Below are positions 8,819 through 19,299 of a stretch of 64,000 bases of DNA, piece after piece. The position numbers were made by a program, and so were the translations under genes. This DNA is from Lepidostoma basale (lineage: Eukaryota > Arthropoda > Insecta > Trichoptera > Lepidostomatidae): assembly GCA_022606425.2 (NCBI GenBank), contig JAHDVF020000864.1:434001-498000 (forward strand), in the 5' to 3' direction. Under the pieces are notes generated by a model, which was given only the letters and a program-made list of their open reading frames with translations, had not been told where the DNA came from and made no database searches. The first letter of the stretch is position 1. Each line of letters begins with the position of its first letter.

Positions 8819-10420
8819 TTTTCGATGGCCCTACAGCCCATATCGAGCCTTAGCCTTCAGTATTCTTCGCCTCCAACTCCTCCTGTCCTCCGCTTCGACC
8901 CTCCAATCTGACACTCTTAACAATCTTGTTCCATCTCTCCCAACTTCATCCTCCCATCGCAGCCTTGGTCGTCCAATTGGTCTTCTACCACCTGGGTGCC
9001 ACTCCAGCAATCTATTTGGGGTTCGCGATGACGGCATCCTCTGCACGTGACCGGCCCATCTCAGTCTATTCAGTCTGACCTGTGTGGAGAGACTGGGAGC
9101 TTTGTAAATATTGTACAGCTCGTCATTATGCCGCACTCTCCAGCCTCCACCGTCATTCACAGGCCCCAGAATTCTGCGCAGCACCCTTCTCTCAAAAGTA
9201 TCCAGTCGCTCTGCAGATTTCGCTGTCATTGTCCACGCCTCACACCCATAGGTCACTAATGTTCGGATGATTGTTTTATACAGGGTGATTTTGGTTTTCC
9301 AGTGTACGTTTCTTGATTTGAGCGCTGATAGTAGAGAGAAGAATGTTTTGTTACCAATTGTGATTCTTCTTTCGATTTCCTTGTGATCTTCGTTTTCTTT
9401 TGTTATAGACGAACCCAGGTAAGTGAAGTCCTCCACCATCTTAAAGTTGTATCTGTCCTTGAATCTGATGGTTCGCCTTGAGTTATGGGTTGCATTCCTG
9501 GTTTGTTTCATTATTTGTGACTTTTCTTCGTTTATCTCTAAACCCACCTCCTTGGCTGCTGTCTCTAAAGGCTCAAATACTTCGTGTATGGCTGCTAGGG
9601 ATCTTCCTACAATGTTAAGGTCGTCTGCATATCCTATGATCTGGCTGCTATGAAAGTATGTGTTGGGATTCGTGTTAAGGTGGTAAGTTTTCCTTATGGC
9701 ATATTCCAAACTCAGGTTAAAAAGTGTTGGGGCTAAACCATCACCTTGTTTGAGGCCCTGTGATACCATGAATTCATCTGTGAGCTCTCCTCCTATCTTG
9801 ACTCTACATTTTGTATTATCCATGGTTGCTTTTACCAGTCTTACTAACTTCGTAGGGATTTTGAAGTTCAAGAGTACATCATACAGTTTCTCTCTACTGA
9901 TACTATCATAAGCCTGTTTGAAGTCAATGAACAGCTGATATACATCGACGTCAAATTCCCAGCATTTTGCTAGGATCTGCCTTGCTGTGAACAATTGATC
10001 ACTTGTTGATCTGTTCCTCCTGAACCCAGCCTGGTACTCTCCGATGATGTTTTCTGCAAAGTGTTCCATTCTGTTTTTAAGTATTGTGGTAAAGATTTTG
10101 TATGATGTACTCAAAAGTGAGATGCCTCTGTGATTCTCGCATTTCAGCTTGTCTCCCTTTTTGTGGATTGGACATATTATACTCATCTGCCAATCTTCAG
10201 GGATATGTTCTAGGTTCCATATTTTTGTTATAATTGTGTGGATCAACTTATGGAGATGATCATTTCCATATTTCAGTAGCTCAGATGGTATATTATCCAC
10301 TCCCGGTGCTTTATTGTTTTTTAATTTCCTAATTACTAATTTCACTTCTGTGATTGTGGGAGGATTTACTTCGTACCTAATCATTTTCTGTGGGTACCTC
10401 GGTTATTTCATTTTCGGTTC
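8819..10420 (-). mobile_element. Young 5'-truncated RTE-like LINE insertion
   Basis: The 1602-bp insertion is bounded by a perfect 13-bp target-site duplication, so both ends are known to the base. The minus-strand 3' end is GCTGTAGGGCCATCGAAAA, directly after the reverse transcriptase stop codon, with a very short 3' UTR and no long tail. It lacks the endonuclease domain (5' truncation by incomplete reverse transcription). The unbroken frame and exact duplication make it the youngest insertion in the window. A decayed relative lies at 31053-31560. Confidence 0.9.
8831..10384 (-). CDS. Reverse transcriptase of RTE-like LINE (517 residues, 5'-truncated)
   Basis: Non-LTR reverse transcriptase that would copy its own RNA at a nicked chromosomal target. 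Visible motifs are: NNKAPGVDNIPSELL (residues 23-37), EYQAGFRRNRST (116-127), FIDFKQAYDS (152-161, with the catalytic Asp of the first motif), SQGLKQGDGLAPTLFN (208-223) and the catalytic YADD (252-255). Then come YLGSSITKE (322-330), YGCEAW (379-384), LRWAGHVQRM (441-450) and GRPRLRW (471-477), the usual C-terminal extension. The endonuclease domain is missing, so the protein cannot be autonomous. The ATG is simply the first in frame. The true frame seems to continue upstream with a one-base shift near 10388 (ENEITEVPTEN). It is unlikely to be expressed as a host gene. Confidence 0.9.
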   Translation of the reverse strand: MIRYEVNPPTITEVKLVIRKLKNNKAPGVDNIPSELLKYGNDHLHKLIHTIITKIWNLEHIPEDWQMSIICPIHKKGDKLKCENHRGISLLSTSYKIFTTILKNRMEHFAENIIGEYQAGFRRNRSTSDQLFTARQILAKCWEFDVDVYQLFIDFKQAYDSISREKLYDVLLNFKIPTKLVRLVKATMDNTKCRVKIGGELTDEFMVSQGLKQGDGLAPTLFNLSLEYAIRKTYHLNTNPNTYFHSSQIIGYADDLNIVGRSLAAIHEVFEPLETAAKEVGLEINEEKSQIMKQTRNATHNSRRTIRFKDRYNFKMVEDFTYLGSSITKENEDHKEIERRITIGNKTFFSLLSALKSRNVHWKTKITLYKTIIRTLVTYGCEAWTMTAKSAERLDTFERRVLRRILGPVNDGGGWRVRHNDELYNIYKAPSLSTQVRLNRLRWAGHVQRMPSSRTPNRLLEWHPGGRRPIGRPRLRWEDEVGRDGTRLLRVSDWRVEAEDRRSWRRRILKAKARYGL

Positions 10421-10433
10421 GATTCCACGAACT
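10421..10433. repeat. Target-site duplication, right copy
   Basis: GATTCCACGAACT, identical to 8806-8818. Confidence 0.85.
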
Positions 10434-10739
10434 ACGTAACAAATAATGTCGCTATTCTTTTTTTTTTGTTCACATAGGTACCTTGCCAATAAAAAAATCT
10501 GAATTATGGATTAATTAGAAAAATAATTATAATAGTATTAATTCATTTAAGTTCAAAAAGAAAAACGAGATACTACGAGAATTATTATTTACGTTGACTT
10601 GATTTGTGATCCATAATCTTCTCAAATTATTTCTCACCTCTAATACTGGACACGTCATCACATATGTAACTACTGAATCAGGTAATTTGTCACATGAGAA
10701 ATTCAATCATCTTGATATACGTGTAACTAGATATCCTAT
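10434..10739. other. AT-rich non-coding stretch
   Basis: Nothing recognised. Confidence 0.35.
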
Positions 10740-11030
10740 ATTAAGCCCTTATTACGGCGTAATTGTTAAATGACACAGTTCAGTAATGTATTTATTACTG
10801 AGAAAATTCCCCTCTCGTAGTGTACAAAGATTCCGCTAGCCAATTAACCTAATTAAATAATGAAATTACGTTTTAATTGCAATTTTGCGCCTCGTTAAAG
10901 TGCATTTTAATGTCACTTATTAAATTACGTAACGTCAGAAACAATTTAACGCTACTCTAAAGAAACTTTTTCTCTCCTCTCCTGTCTTGAAAACCAGCTT
11001 CAGTTTCGCGTACGTGGCAACAATTTCTAG
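10740..11030. promoter_or_regulatory. Candidate conserved intronic element
   Basis: Dense in TAATTA/ATTA-type cores (GCCAATTAACCTAATTAAAT, ACGTTTTAATTGC) interleaved with GC-richer words such as TTGCGCCTCGTTAAAGTGC. This is the usual look of insect homeodomain-bound enhancers. No repeat or coding similarity was seen. Function is inferred only. Confidence 0.3.
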
Positions 11031-11097
11031 AAATTGATTATTAAATCGTTTTGTTTTCATTGTATGAGTGAATTATTTAAAAGATTATTCTTATAAT

Positions 11098-11190
11098 AAT
11101 ATATACTTTCTTCGCGGGTTTCGGAATATATCATTGCCGAAATCTTCATCAGACTACAGAAAAGTTGTAGAAATAAAGTTTTTTTTATTT
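11098..11190 (-). mobile_element. Hammerhead-like / Penelope-type terminus, copy P1 (half)
   Basis: On the minus strand 11152-11113 reads CTGATGA, a spacer, then CGAAACCCGCG. Both conserved hammerhead core boxes (CUGAUGA and CGAAAC) are intact. The spacer gives only a weak stem II, so activity is doubtful. TTTCGG/CCGAAA within the segment can pair in competition. Confidence 0.5.
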
Positions 11191-11717
11191 ATTTAAAGTT
11201 GTATAATATATAATTATTATAAAGTAAACTTAACGGTGCATATAAATTATAACTAACTACATATTAATTGCAAAGTTTTGAAAAAAAATTCTTGATGTTA
11301 GTTCTAATCTTAATTCTATTATTTAAAGACAATATCAACGCTATGACAAATCAGTGATATTATATTTACAAAATAATGTTATTATAATGTTTGAAAAATA
11401 TAACTCTAGTAAAATTTTAAGTGCATTGATCGCTATTTATTAATGCACAATATCAAAAGTCTTTATAATTTAATATTTTTGTCATACAACGACGAATGGC
11501 CCGTTCTTTTGAATTCCCTCTCTTGTTTGCGCCTTGCAGGGGTGGAATCAAATTACAGTGCCAGCACATAATTATTTTTATTGATAATTTCCACTCCGCC
11601 ATACCGGTTAATCTCTTTTTCTCTTGTAGCGTACCATTTTACCTGAAATCGGATTTAAAATCAATTACGTTGATAGTTTTTCAGTGTACTCATTTTATGT
11701 GCCTCTCTTCTAAAATA
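11191..11717. other. AT-rich non-coding stretch
   Basis: No gene or repeat recognised. The frame 11496-11798 runs into LINE copy 5 and is not a gene. Confidence 0.35.
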
Positions 11718-11855
11718 CTAACTAACAAACCAACGCGCCGTCTCTCCGAAAGGGTAGGCAGAAAGAATGGACCGCCACACTGTTCTGTTCTGATATAATT
11801 CTCGCGCTTCCTCTACATTCATACATCTTGCCATGTAGGCATGCCGATTTCTTTG
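11718..11855 (-). mobile_element. LINE 3' fragment, TTAG family, copy 5
   Basis: ACTAACTAACAAACCAACGC, then CGTCTCTCCGAAAGGGTAGG and CATTCATACATCTTGCCAT, match copy 1. Truncated after about 135 bp, with the (TTAG)n tail preserved. Confidence 0.8.
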
Positions 11856-13009
11856 TTTTTTTTTCTCTAAAATACTGTTTGTTTAAAATAAAACGCAAGT
11901 AAAATTTGGTAATTTTTAAATTTCTCGTAGTATTCTGCGATTTTCATTAGATCATTTCGAAATGCGAGTTAAACATCATCCCATGTTTTTTAAAAATTAA
12001 AAACAGATGCATCTGATACAAAAAAAATATTTCGGGATTATAATATTATTTAAACTTTTTTCATCGGCATTACTATAAGATTTCTGTTTCCATTTGGTTT
12101 GAGGCTGTGCTAAAAATCTTTTAGTATTAGTCATGTTTCAAACCAGTGAAAATCCCACCCCTTACATAGTGTCTCGTTTAGTCGGTAGATGGTGTAGATC
12201 TTGTGCATTTCATTTCTATTTCTAACCCTACGAGCATCGTAGTTCTTATATCGTACGCTAGGTTTCAGACATTTTACAATATAAGTTAAAATGTTTAACG
12301 ATAGATGGTGCAGGTTAACTTAAAAATGATATAATTTAATAAATTATAGACTAATTCTTTACAACAGTTCTTTTTTTCAACAATTTTTGTAAGAGGAGGA
12401 TTCAATTTAAACGGCAGTAATAATAATATTTTACTACCATTTGACATTTTTCATCACGTTTTGTGAAAGAATTTTTCCGATGACAGAGATGAATGAGGCC
12501 GTGGACCTGTTTCAAACTACGACTTTCTTTTCTGACAGTTCAACTAAATTATGTTATGAAAAACGGTCTTTCATTTGCTATAGTGCTTACAAATTGACCG
12601 AAAATTCACTTAGCAATCGTTCGCCACCTGCTGATGTCGTATAAACTATTTAACTGTTTGTAATGTTTCCAAAATATTTACTCACATGCAAAAGTAATTT
12701 TAAATTGATCGACACCATTTCACAGTTATTGACACACACCTGTTTTTTTTATGAATAAAATTACTTTTTTCCACTTTCAAAATAAAAATTTATAAAGGTC
12801 ATTATTTGAGAGAACTTTTTGACTGAAATATAAAGCTGTAACTTAAATGATTTCCAATAATTACCATATTTAGTACGCACGGAACAGTCTGCGCTAGAAA
12901 TTGAAAAACAGAATATATTGAACCACGAAGGTTGTATCAATTATATTCATTAAATAAATGTTTTTTGAGCAATTTTGTTAAACTCCATATTAAATAATTA
13001 ATCCGAATT
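11856..13009. other. AT-rich non-coding stretch
   Basis: Two similar motifs GGTAGATGGTG and GATAGATGGTG (about 12183 and 12302) hint at an old duplication. The 67-codon frame at 12441 has no recognisable features. No gene called. Confidence 0.35.
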
Positions 13010-13180
13010 AATTCGTCTGTTTTCTAGAAGTTTTATTATATTTTATATGAATGACGTGTTTTGCCTGTCTAAAACGTTTTTGATAATGCATTAGACAGGC
13101 AAAATATGTCATTCACATAAAATATAAAAAATAGTTCAAGATAACAGATGTTTTCACAGATGATTCATATTAATTATATT
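13010..13180. mobile_element. Palindromic hammerhead-like element, copy P2
   Basis: Near-perfect inverted repeat. TATGAATGACGTGTTTTGCC with TGTCT pairs with AGACAGGCAAAATATGTCATTC, extended by ATTATATTTTATATG against CATAAAATATAAAAAAT and by TCTGTTTTCTAG. The + strand 13080-13110 keeps a degraded hammerhead layout: TTGATAA, then GC..GC, then AAAATATGTC. It has the same design as copy P6 near 47.7 kb. Confidence 0.6.
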
Positions 13181-13379
13181 CACGATGTTTAATGTTTTTC
13201 GGTAAACGCTTATGTTTAAACATTAATATTGGGGGTTTTTTTATGGAACGTTGAGGTTTGATAAAAACACAAAAAAACATTCTTAACATTACATAAATAT
13301 TCCTTTTTACAAAACCAAACAAATTTATTAGAAAATATCTACGGAGATGTGACGTGTAACGAAATTTATCGCTAATAAA

Positions 13380-13522
13380 TCATTTCCATTCACATGACCG
13401 GGCTCAAAACCCAATGAATGAATCCATGTCGCTGTTATATTTCGTCTCCGCGATCTTGCGAGAAAAGTGCTACCTTTCTCATTCTCTACAACATTTTCAT
13501 GTATGTGTTTTTTTCGTTACAG
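13380..13522 (+). promoter_or_regulatory. Ratchet-point upstream half: 3' splice site
   Basis: A pyrimidine-rich tract (TGTTTTTTTCGTTACAG, AG at 13521-13522) forms a strong acceptor on the + strand. It lies in a GC-richer block (CGTCTCCGCGATCTTGCGAG) unlike the surrounding AT-rich DNA, as known ratchet points often are. CTCTACAAC about 40 bases upstream could supply a branch site. Confidence 0.6.
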
Positions 13523-13700
13523 GTAAGCCGGAATATCACCCACCCCCGCAAGCCACCCACTTCCCCCTGTGATGACAACCCCAGCCAGAGATTGCTGACA
13601 TGTACATTTTTAACAAGTTTGGTATCAACCTTTGTTTTCCTTTTTGTCAGTTACCGCAAACCGACATACCGGCAACTATGGTATATCGTGGTAAAAGTGC
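13523..13700 (+). promoter_or_regulatory. Ratchet-point downstream half: regenerated 5' splice site
   Basis: GTAAGCC follows the AG directly, so splicing to this acceptor would recreate a donor (AG|GTAAG) with no exon between. This is the recursive splice site configuration of long insect introns. The next 60 bases are C-rich and GC-rich (CACCCACCCCCGCAAGCCAC). The 95-codon frame across the junction (13418-13705) is incidental. Confidence 0.6.
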
Positions 13701-14785
13701 TCTAACTCGTGAAATTACTTTTTGCATATAAGTCGATTTTTCAACTTTTTTATAAAATCAACAAATAAAACTTTATGAATTTCATAATTATAACAAACTA
13801 AAAAGATTTTTTTTTTTGGGACAACTGCGATAAACTATACGAATTTTATAACTCGCAAGCTTTTAAATTTAAAACCTTTCCCATAAGAAATCTTCGAAAC
13901 ATAAACTGCGGGTCTGATACCCATTGAATAAACACTATTTTTTTTAACGGTTTACGTTTGGTGTGATTTTTTTTTATTTCTGTTTAATGCTGAATATTTT
14001 TTTATTCCTTGAAAATAAAACTTTGATTCAATAGATTCATTCTAGAATAGGTTACGATTCTCCAATTTGTTTGTTTCTAAAACGTTTTTGGAACTTTAGT
14101 TTTATATTTTTATATTTACAAAATCATTGGGATTCAGAAAATTTAAGTAATATTTTTAATCAGACGACAATGTCTTCCAATGCTAAATTTTGAGTTTGTG
14201 TGTTTTTTCACACAATTGTCAACAAATGTGCTCCGTTCGGTGAATCGGAAGTATGATCCGTGACGCTGAGTTAAAAATTCTATTCCCATTCCATGAATGC
14301 AGCTGATTTTTATCTTGTATTCGGGATTCGGATTTTAGCTACAATTTTATTTGCTGTTAGTTTCGAATATAATCATATATCGTGCTCTTTTTAAGAAATA
14401 TTTTTAATATCAATTTACTGATGAAAAAGATTCGTTTTTTACAGAATGTCGATCGATGAGTAATTCGATTTCCCGAAATGAATGATATTGTATTACTTAG
14501 CGATCTTATTTAAAGGACTTATTTTTTATTAAATCTTATAGTTATTATAAAACTCGTTACTACCCGAATTATTTATTAAAGTAGTATTATTTATATGAGT
14601 TCATATGTCTTTTAATAACCTGAAATAGAAAAAACAATAATTTTAAACCGCAAAACGCAATATTTCTTTGGATAAATTCTGGAGAAGGGATGCTTAAAAT
14701 AACCGAAATCAACTGTTTATATTTGTACAATATGTTACATCGATGAGTATATACGTGTGGCGAAACTCTCTTGTAATTAATCACG
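13701..14785. other. AT-rich non-coding stretch
   Basis: An acceptor-like TTCGTTTTTTACAG ends at 14444, followed by AATGTCGATCGATGAG, but no donor pairs with it. Nothing else recognised. Confidence 0.35.
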
Positions 14786-15150
14786 CTGCCTTTTAACCAC
14801 TCTTAATGCCTTATTTCGGGAGACGAGTAAGCAACGGGGAAAGGATAAAAATGAAAACACGTTTTGCTGTATTAAATTTTGGGGTTCAAACGACCTTCCA
14901 AATTTATGAGGACTCTAAGCCTAGTGTACGGGCATGTTTGATCCCGGCATAGGGGTGTATGTCCTGGGCCGCTTTATCTGGCTTACCGCGCAGCCGGTGA
15001 TATTTGCCCATTAGTATTTCCGTTAATTGGAATCTAGTGAAACGCAACGTTGCCTTCCTATTGGAAGCACGTTTCCTTTATGCCCCCCGTGTATCCAGAT
15101 CCGGCGACCTTATCCGTTTCCCCGTGTGATCTGTCAGATCAGAGATCCAT
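14786..15150. promoter_or_regulatory. Strongest conserved-element candidate in the first third
   Basis: About 365 bp of unusually GC-rich, low-repeat sequence with no long open frame: GGGCCGCTTTATCTGGC, CCGCGCAGCCGGTGATA, GATCCGGCGACCTTATCC. There is no second copy in the window and no transposon signature. Composition suggests purifying selection on a regulatory element. Confidence 0.4.
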
Positions 15151-16004
15151 TTGTTTTTTAATAATTCAATCTTGTTGAACCCGTGGCACTCTTGGTCTTA
15201 AAGTAAAAATTTTAAATAAATAAATTATCTATTTAAACACCAAAACAAATTTTGATGCACTCTTATAATTGTCATTCATTTAAATACACTTAGCATTTTT
15301 GTAATTGAACGATGAAAGTAAATAAAGTTACCACAAGTACACACATAAAGCTGCAACTTCAAAAGAAATAAACAACTTATTCATTGTGTAGATTGTGATT
15401 ATAAATATACATTTAAAAAATTCTTCTTTTGAGTATGCTCCGTCAGAATTCATTGTAGTATAATTTTTAATATGTACCACGAAATAGTTAGCTTTGTCAT
15501 CAAAGAAACGATACAAATTCTCGACATTTCAACTAAAATGCTTTTGGAGCATAGAGGAATTTCTTTTTGCATTTTTGTATTTTTAATGAGCTCCTGGAAA
15601 ATAGCCGTTTTTGTTTTGCTTCATGTACAACTTGAGTATATGCTTGACTCTAGAGGCACATAATAACAAATTCTGGATAGAGCAAACTCGGTTCATAATA
15701 ATAAATTCAACCTTCGATATACTTATTTCTTGAAACGCGGTACGTGTAATGTATTCTGATTAATGCAAAATGTATGTTTACTGTAAACATATCGATTGGA
15801 TAAACAGTGAAAATATTCTCCAATATAAATTCAGACATTTTAAAAGTTTTGCGTCTATGGAGCCATTAATATTCCAATATTTGGTAACTCAAGGATTATC
15901 GAACCGCGGCGCTGTGAAAACTTTCATCATAAACGCGAATAACCCAAAGTTAAAAATTGGTCACAATATTGTGTAAGAGAATTCTCTTGTGCCGGAAATG
16001 ATCA
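15151..16004. other. AT-rich non-coding stretch
   Basis: Short frames at 15328-15516 (-), 15472-15663 (+) and 15770-15976 (+) have no recognisable domain. No gene called. Confidence 0.35.
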
Positions 16005-16170
16005 AATACGTAGGTACGTACGCGGTATGCTGCTGTAGGTTGGAATAGTTCTTGTTCTGTTAAGGGCGCAATTGCAGTTGCGAATCTAGGAGAGTTTTAC
16101 GAGCGGATAAATTACACCACCAATCATTTAAACCCCGCTGAGGTGCATTTCGCTTGTACAGCTCAGTTAT
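16005..16170. promoter_or_regulatory. GC-richer island, candidate conserved element
   Basis: ACGTAGGTACGTACGCGGTATGC and GTTAAGGGCGCAATTGCAG mark a composition island without repeat or coding similarity. Confidence 0.3.
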
Positions 16171-16324
16171 GCAATGTGGGGTTATTATTCCATTTAGAAT
16201 GAAGTATTAAAACGACGGTTACAAAGCGCGTTTAAACAAAAATAGTTTATGTTGCTTCTGAAAAATAATGTTTTCGTGTTTTGAAAGAAGAACAATTTTT
16301 TTTAAATTCATGCTATACAAACGT

Positions 16325-16488
16325 TTAAATTTCTTCTTCTTCTTTTCGTGACATATCATGTCTTCTCGACGTTGAATATTACTTGAAAGCTAGGCGTCTC
16401 TATTCCTGGCAGCTTGAAACAGCTCTTCAACGTTTTGTAAGCCAGTACGATCCTTTGTGTAGAGGAGCCATGAGATTCGCCAACGGCC
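16325..16488 (-). mobile_element. LINE 3' end with (GAA)n tail, copy G1
   Basis: The minus strand reads LYTKDRTGLQNVEELFQAARNRD, a LINE-type C-terminus. It continues QRREDMICHEKKKKKF as the frame runs into an AAGAAGAAG tail (CTTCTTCTTCTT on + at about 16330). Its 5' side meets TTAG-LINE copy 6, which has the opposite orientation. Confidence 0.65.
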
Positions 16489-16745
16489 AAGATATATGCA
16501 ACTAGTGTGAATGGAAAAAGAAGTCGAAGAAGGCCAAGGAAGACATGGCATGACCAAATTAATCAATAACTGAAAGGCCGCCATGTTCAAAGTAGGAACA
16601 ATCGACGAGCGTGCATGTCACGATGTGTGAATGTAGAAGAGGCGCGAGGGTTTTGTCGGGATAGAACCATGTGGCGATCCATCCTCTCTGCCTACCCCTC
16701 CGGGGAAAAGGCGTGATTGTTAGTTAGTTAATTAGTTAGTGTATT
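16489..16745 (+). mobile_element. LINE 3' fragment, TTAG family, copy 6
   Basis: AGTGTGAATGGAAAAAGAAG then AGAAGGCCAAGGAAGACATG gives GRPRKTWHDQIN. It is followed by NRRACMSRCVNVEEARG and LSAYPSGEKA, then GTTAGTTAGTTAATTAGTTA. Belongs to the same subfamily as copy 12 at 40.7-41.3 kb. Confidence 0.8.
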
Positions 16746-17839
16746 TTGTGCTATAAGGTCAATGATAAATCTACACTTTTGATAGAAAGTTTCAAAATGG
16801 AAGCAAATATTGGTAAATGTCATAAATATTTCTTAAATTTGGGAAATCTCAATTAAGGAAAATAAATGTAGGTACATACGTATATATACCACAATATTTC
16901 TACAGGATATCAGCAATAATCATGAAAAAATTGTTGTTTTTTTTATTAAAAAGTCTGAATAGATTTTTGGCATATAGATTGATAATAATTATTGTATTCT
17001 AGTTACATATAATATATATATTTTGTGATACGCACTAGATTTATTGATTTGAAACCTTTAGACGACACTATATTATATTTCAATATCTTCTAATAAATGT
17101 ATTACATGTTTGCTTTTTCAATAAGCTTGTGATTGAAGTAATTCTATTTTCATTGAACCCTGGCTAAAGAATTCCTTTTTTCTTATATGAAACGTTTCTT
17201 GAGATTATTTCTTAAATAAGAATATTGATTTTGTACCGCCGAAAACCAATTTAACCGTAACCTTTTTATAAATTACGTATTTAACTTTAGGGCTAGGAGA
17301 TATTTAAGTAAATTCTAAAAGAAACTGTTGTTCGAAATCCGATAAACTTTATTGTGCTTTTTTTGGTAAATACTTAGATATGTTTTTTTTTTCAAGAAAG
17401 ATTTCATGTTTTGTTCTTAAATAAGCTCACAAGGCATTCACCTTCAATTAACTTTGTTTTTGGCGTAGAAAAATATATATTACGTTTTTAATGATTGCGT
17501 AGGATGAGAGTTTTTTATTTAAAAATAGTATTATTTTATTATAAAGAAAAGTTACTTTCAACAAAAATACGTCTGTGAAAGTACAGGATGATTTTTTTAA
17601 ATTAAAAATGGCACAGACGAGATAATGCCGTATAAGTTATAATTATATTTTTTAATCGAAAAGGTGGTTAACCTTTCCCTTACGGTGCTAAAATAAAAAC
17701 GCGCGTTCCTGTGTTGGGTAGTCAGTACCCTATCAAAAATTAACAATTTTAATTTGGAAAAATAAGAACATTCATAGCTAATCCCCTTAATTAATTTTAA
17801 TTGAAGTAAAAAATTATAATAATTGTGATTTATTTGCTA
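16746..17839. other. AT-rich non-coding stretch
   Basis: Nothing recognised. Confidence 0.35.
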
Positions 17840-18050
17840 AAACCATTTAATAAAAAAAACATCTGGCAACGCTCACGGGACGGGCATAAGTCCACTCTGG
17901 TTACAAGCCCGAGAGCTACTGCCGCCGACTGCCGGGAAGTGAGAACATTGAGCTCCTCGCGCTTCCACAATGAAGTATGCAAGAGTGAGATGCGAATATA
18001 GTGTCGCGCACTCAGCGCTACGAATTTCGTTTCCGATTTCACAAAATATC
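17840..18050. promoter_or_regulatory. GC-rich island, candidate conserved element
   Basis: Sharp GC block (CACGGGACGGGCATAAG, CTGCCGCCGACTGCCGGGAAG). The overlapping 70-codon minus frame has no recognisable domain. Confidence 0.35.
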
Positions 18051-18079
18051 TCGGATGTACCCGATAAATTTTGATTATT

Positions 18080-18556
18080 ATTAATATTATTTTATTAATT
18101 AATGCGTAAATATATTATGGAGGTATACCTAAAATCTTATCCTTGTATTTATTATATTTATAAAGATATTGATGGTTATTAGAAGCAACGTGTAGAAGAT
18201 ACCCATCACAGGGAAGGGATGGTTAAATTGATTTAAATTTTTGATTTGTTTACATTGTTAATGAATAAATTTTATTAATTTTATTTTTGTCGTAATAGTT
18301 TTGTTTATTATACGTGGGTCAGTCGGGAGTTTGTAAGGGGTAACGATATGTTTTTTTGTTAATGACTCAAATTATTGTCTTTGGTGCTACAATAACCGCT
18401 TTAAATTTAGTTATTGTAGTTCCTTCCCATCCTATTAAACCGTAGTTTAGAATGTTTTGGACAAATGCATAATATACAGTTTTAAGTTTGGCTGTCGGTT
18501 ATATATTTCAAATATTTTTAAATGCTTCTGATTCTTTTGGAGACAGCTTCCATTTT
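18080..18556 (-). mobile_element. CR1/jockey-like LINE, 3' part (beyond nested SINE)
   Basis: The minus strand carries the thumb-like C-terminal stretch AKLKTVYYAFVQNILNYGLI with GW, typical downstream of the YADD domain in CR1-type LINEs. Frames are broken. It continues the element found at 18806-19950, from which it is separated by a SINE. Confidence 0.65.
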
Positions 18557-18805
18557 TTTTTATATATATATTTTTTCGTATACAACAGGTCGCTTGAACC
18601 CAATTACAGTATACAATTTGTCTAAGCTGATATATTGATTCTCATGACATGTGACAGGTAGCCAATCTATCGCCATTTTATTGTCACGAGAATACTACGC
18701 CAGACCAAAGACAGTGTGACAAATCACACTGCCATCGCCGGGAATCGAACCCAGAACCTTCGGAATGGGAATCAGAGCTCTTACCACTCTGCCACGAAGG
18801 TCGTT
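18557..18805 (-). mobile_element. tRNA-derived SINE, copy S1 (nearly full length)
   Basis: The minus strand starts GACCTTCGTGGCAGAGTGG (pol III A box TGGCAGAGTGG) and contains GGTTCGATTCC (a perfect B box) about 40 bases later. This is followed by a non-tRNA body (GTCACACTGTCTTTGGTCTG, ACAATAAAATGGCGATAG) and an A/T-rich tail. It lies between two halves of a LINE, so it inserted after that LINE. It is the reference copy for this family. Confidence 0.85.
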
Positions 18806-19299
18806 AATTTTTCGGTCGTCATTTGGTCTGTCCTTCTAAGATGATCCTCTAAATGGATTCCTAATGATTTGATGCAAGTAACTTTAGTCAGCGGCAAGCA
18901 TTTGCAGTTATTATTATTACATTTATGTATAATAAGATTATATTTCCCTAATGGTTGTCGTCTATTGTCAATAGTTGAAGTTAAGTAAGCCGTTTTGTTT
19001 GTATTTAAAGTCAAAAGATTATTGTCCAGCCAGTATTTCACAGTTTTGAGTCCTTTAGTTCCCTTCCTGAATGCTTCTTCCCAGGTGTTCGCCTCAAACT
19101 TGAGTACCTTGTCTTCTGCAAATACGGTAGTTTCTCCTCCCGTTATAAGTCCGCATAGTGGGTCGATGTATACGAGAAACAGCAATGGACCGAGTGTGCT
19201 ATCTTGAGGGACACCGAAGGTAACTGGTTGAGTATCATTAAGAGCAGCATTCCAAGTTTCACATATTGAACTCGTCCAGATAAATAACTTCTGAACCAT
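18781..19299 (-). pseudogene. LINE reverse transcriptase fragment, inactivated
   Basis: 172 codons. GVPQDSTLGPLLFLVYIDPL (residues 29-48) is the palm motif, normally GVPQGSxLGPLLFLLYIND. The catalytic FADD is changed to FAED (60-63), removing the second Asp. TVKYWLDNNLLTLNTNKT (about 87-104) is the following conserved block. The last residues (TTFVAEW) are already SINE S1 sequence. Confidence 0.8.

Noticed and set aside
9410..9430. CAG|GTAAGT consensus donor on + strand
   Set aside because: Falls inside the antisense reverse transcriptase code of a young LINE. No pyrimidine tract or exon.
18720..18805. tRNA gene
   Set aside because: A and B boxes are present but there is no acceptor-stem pairing or 3' end, and the same head recurs with a fixed non-tRNA body: a SINE.
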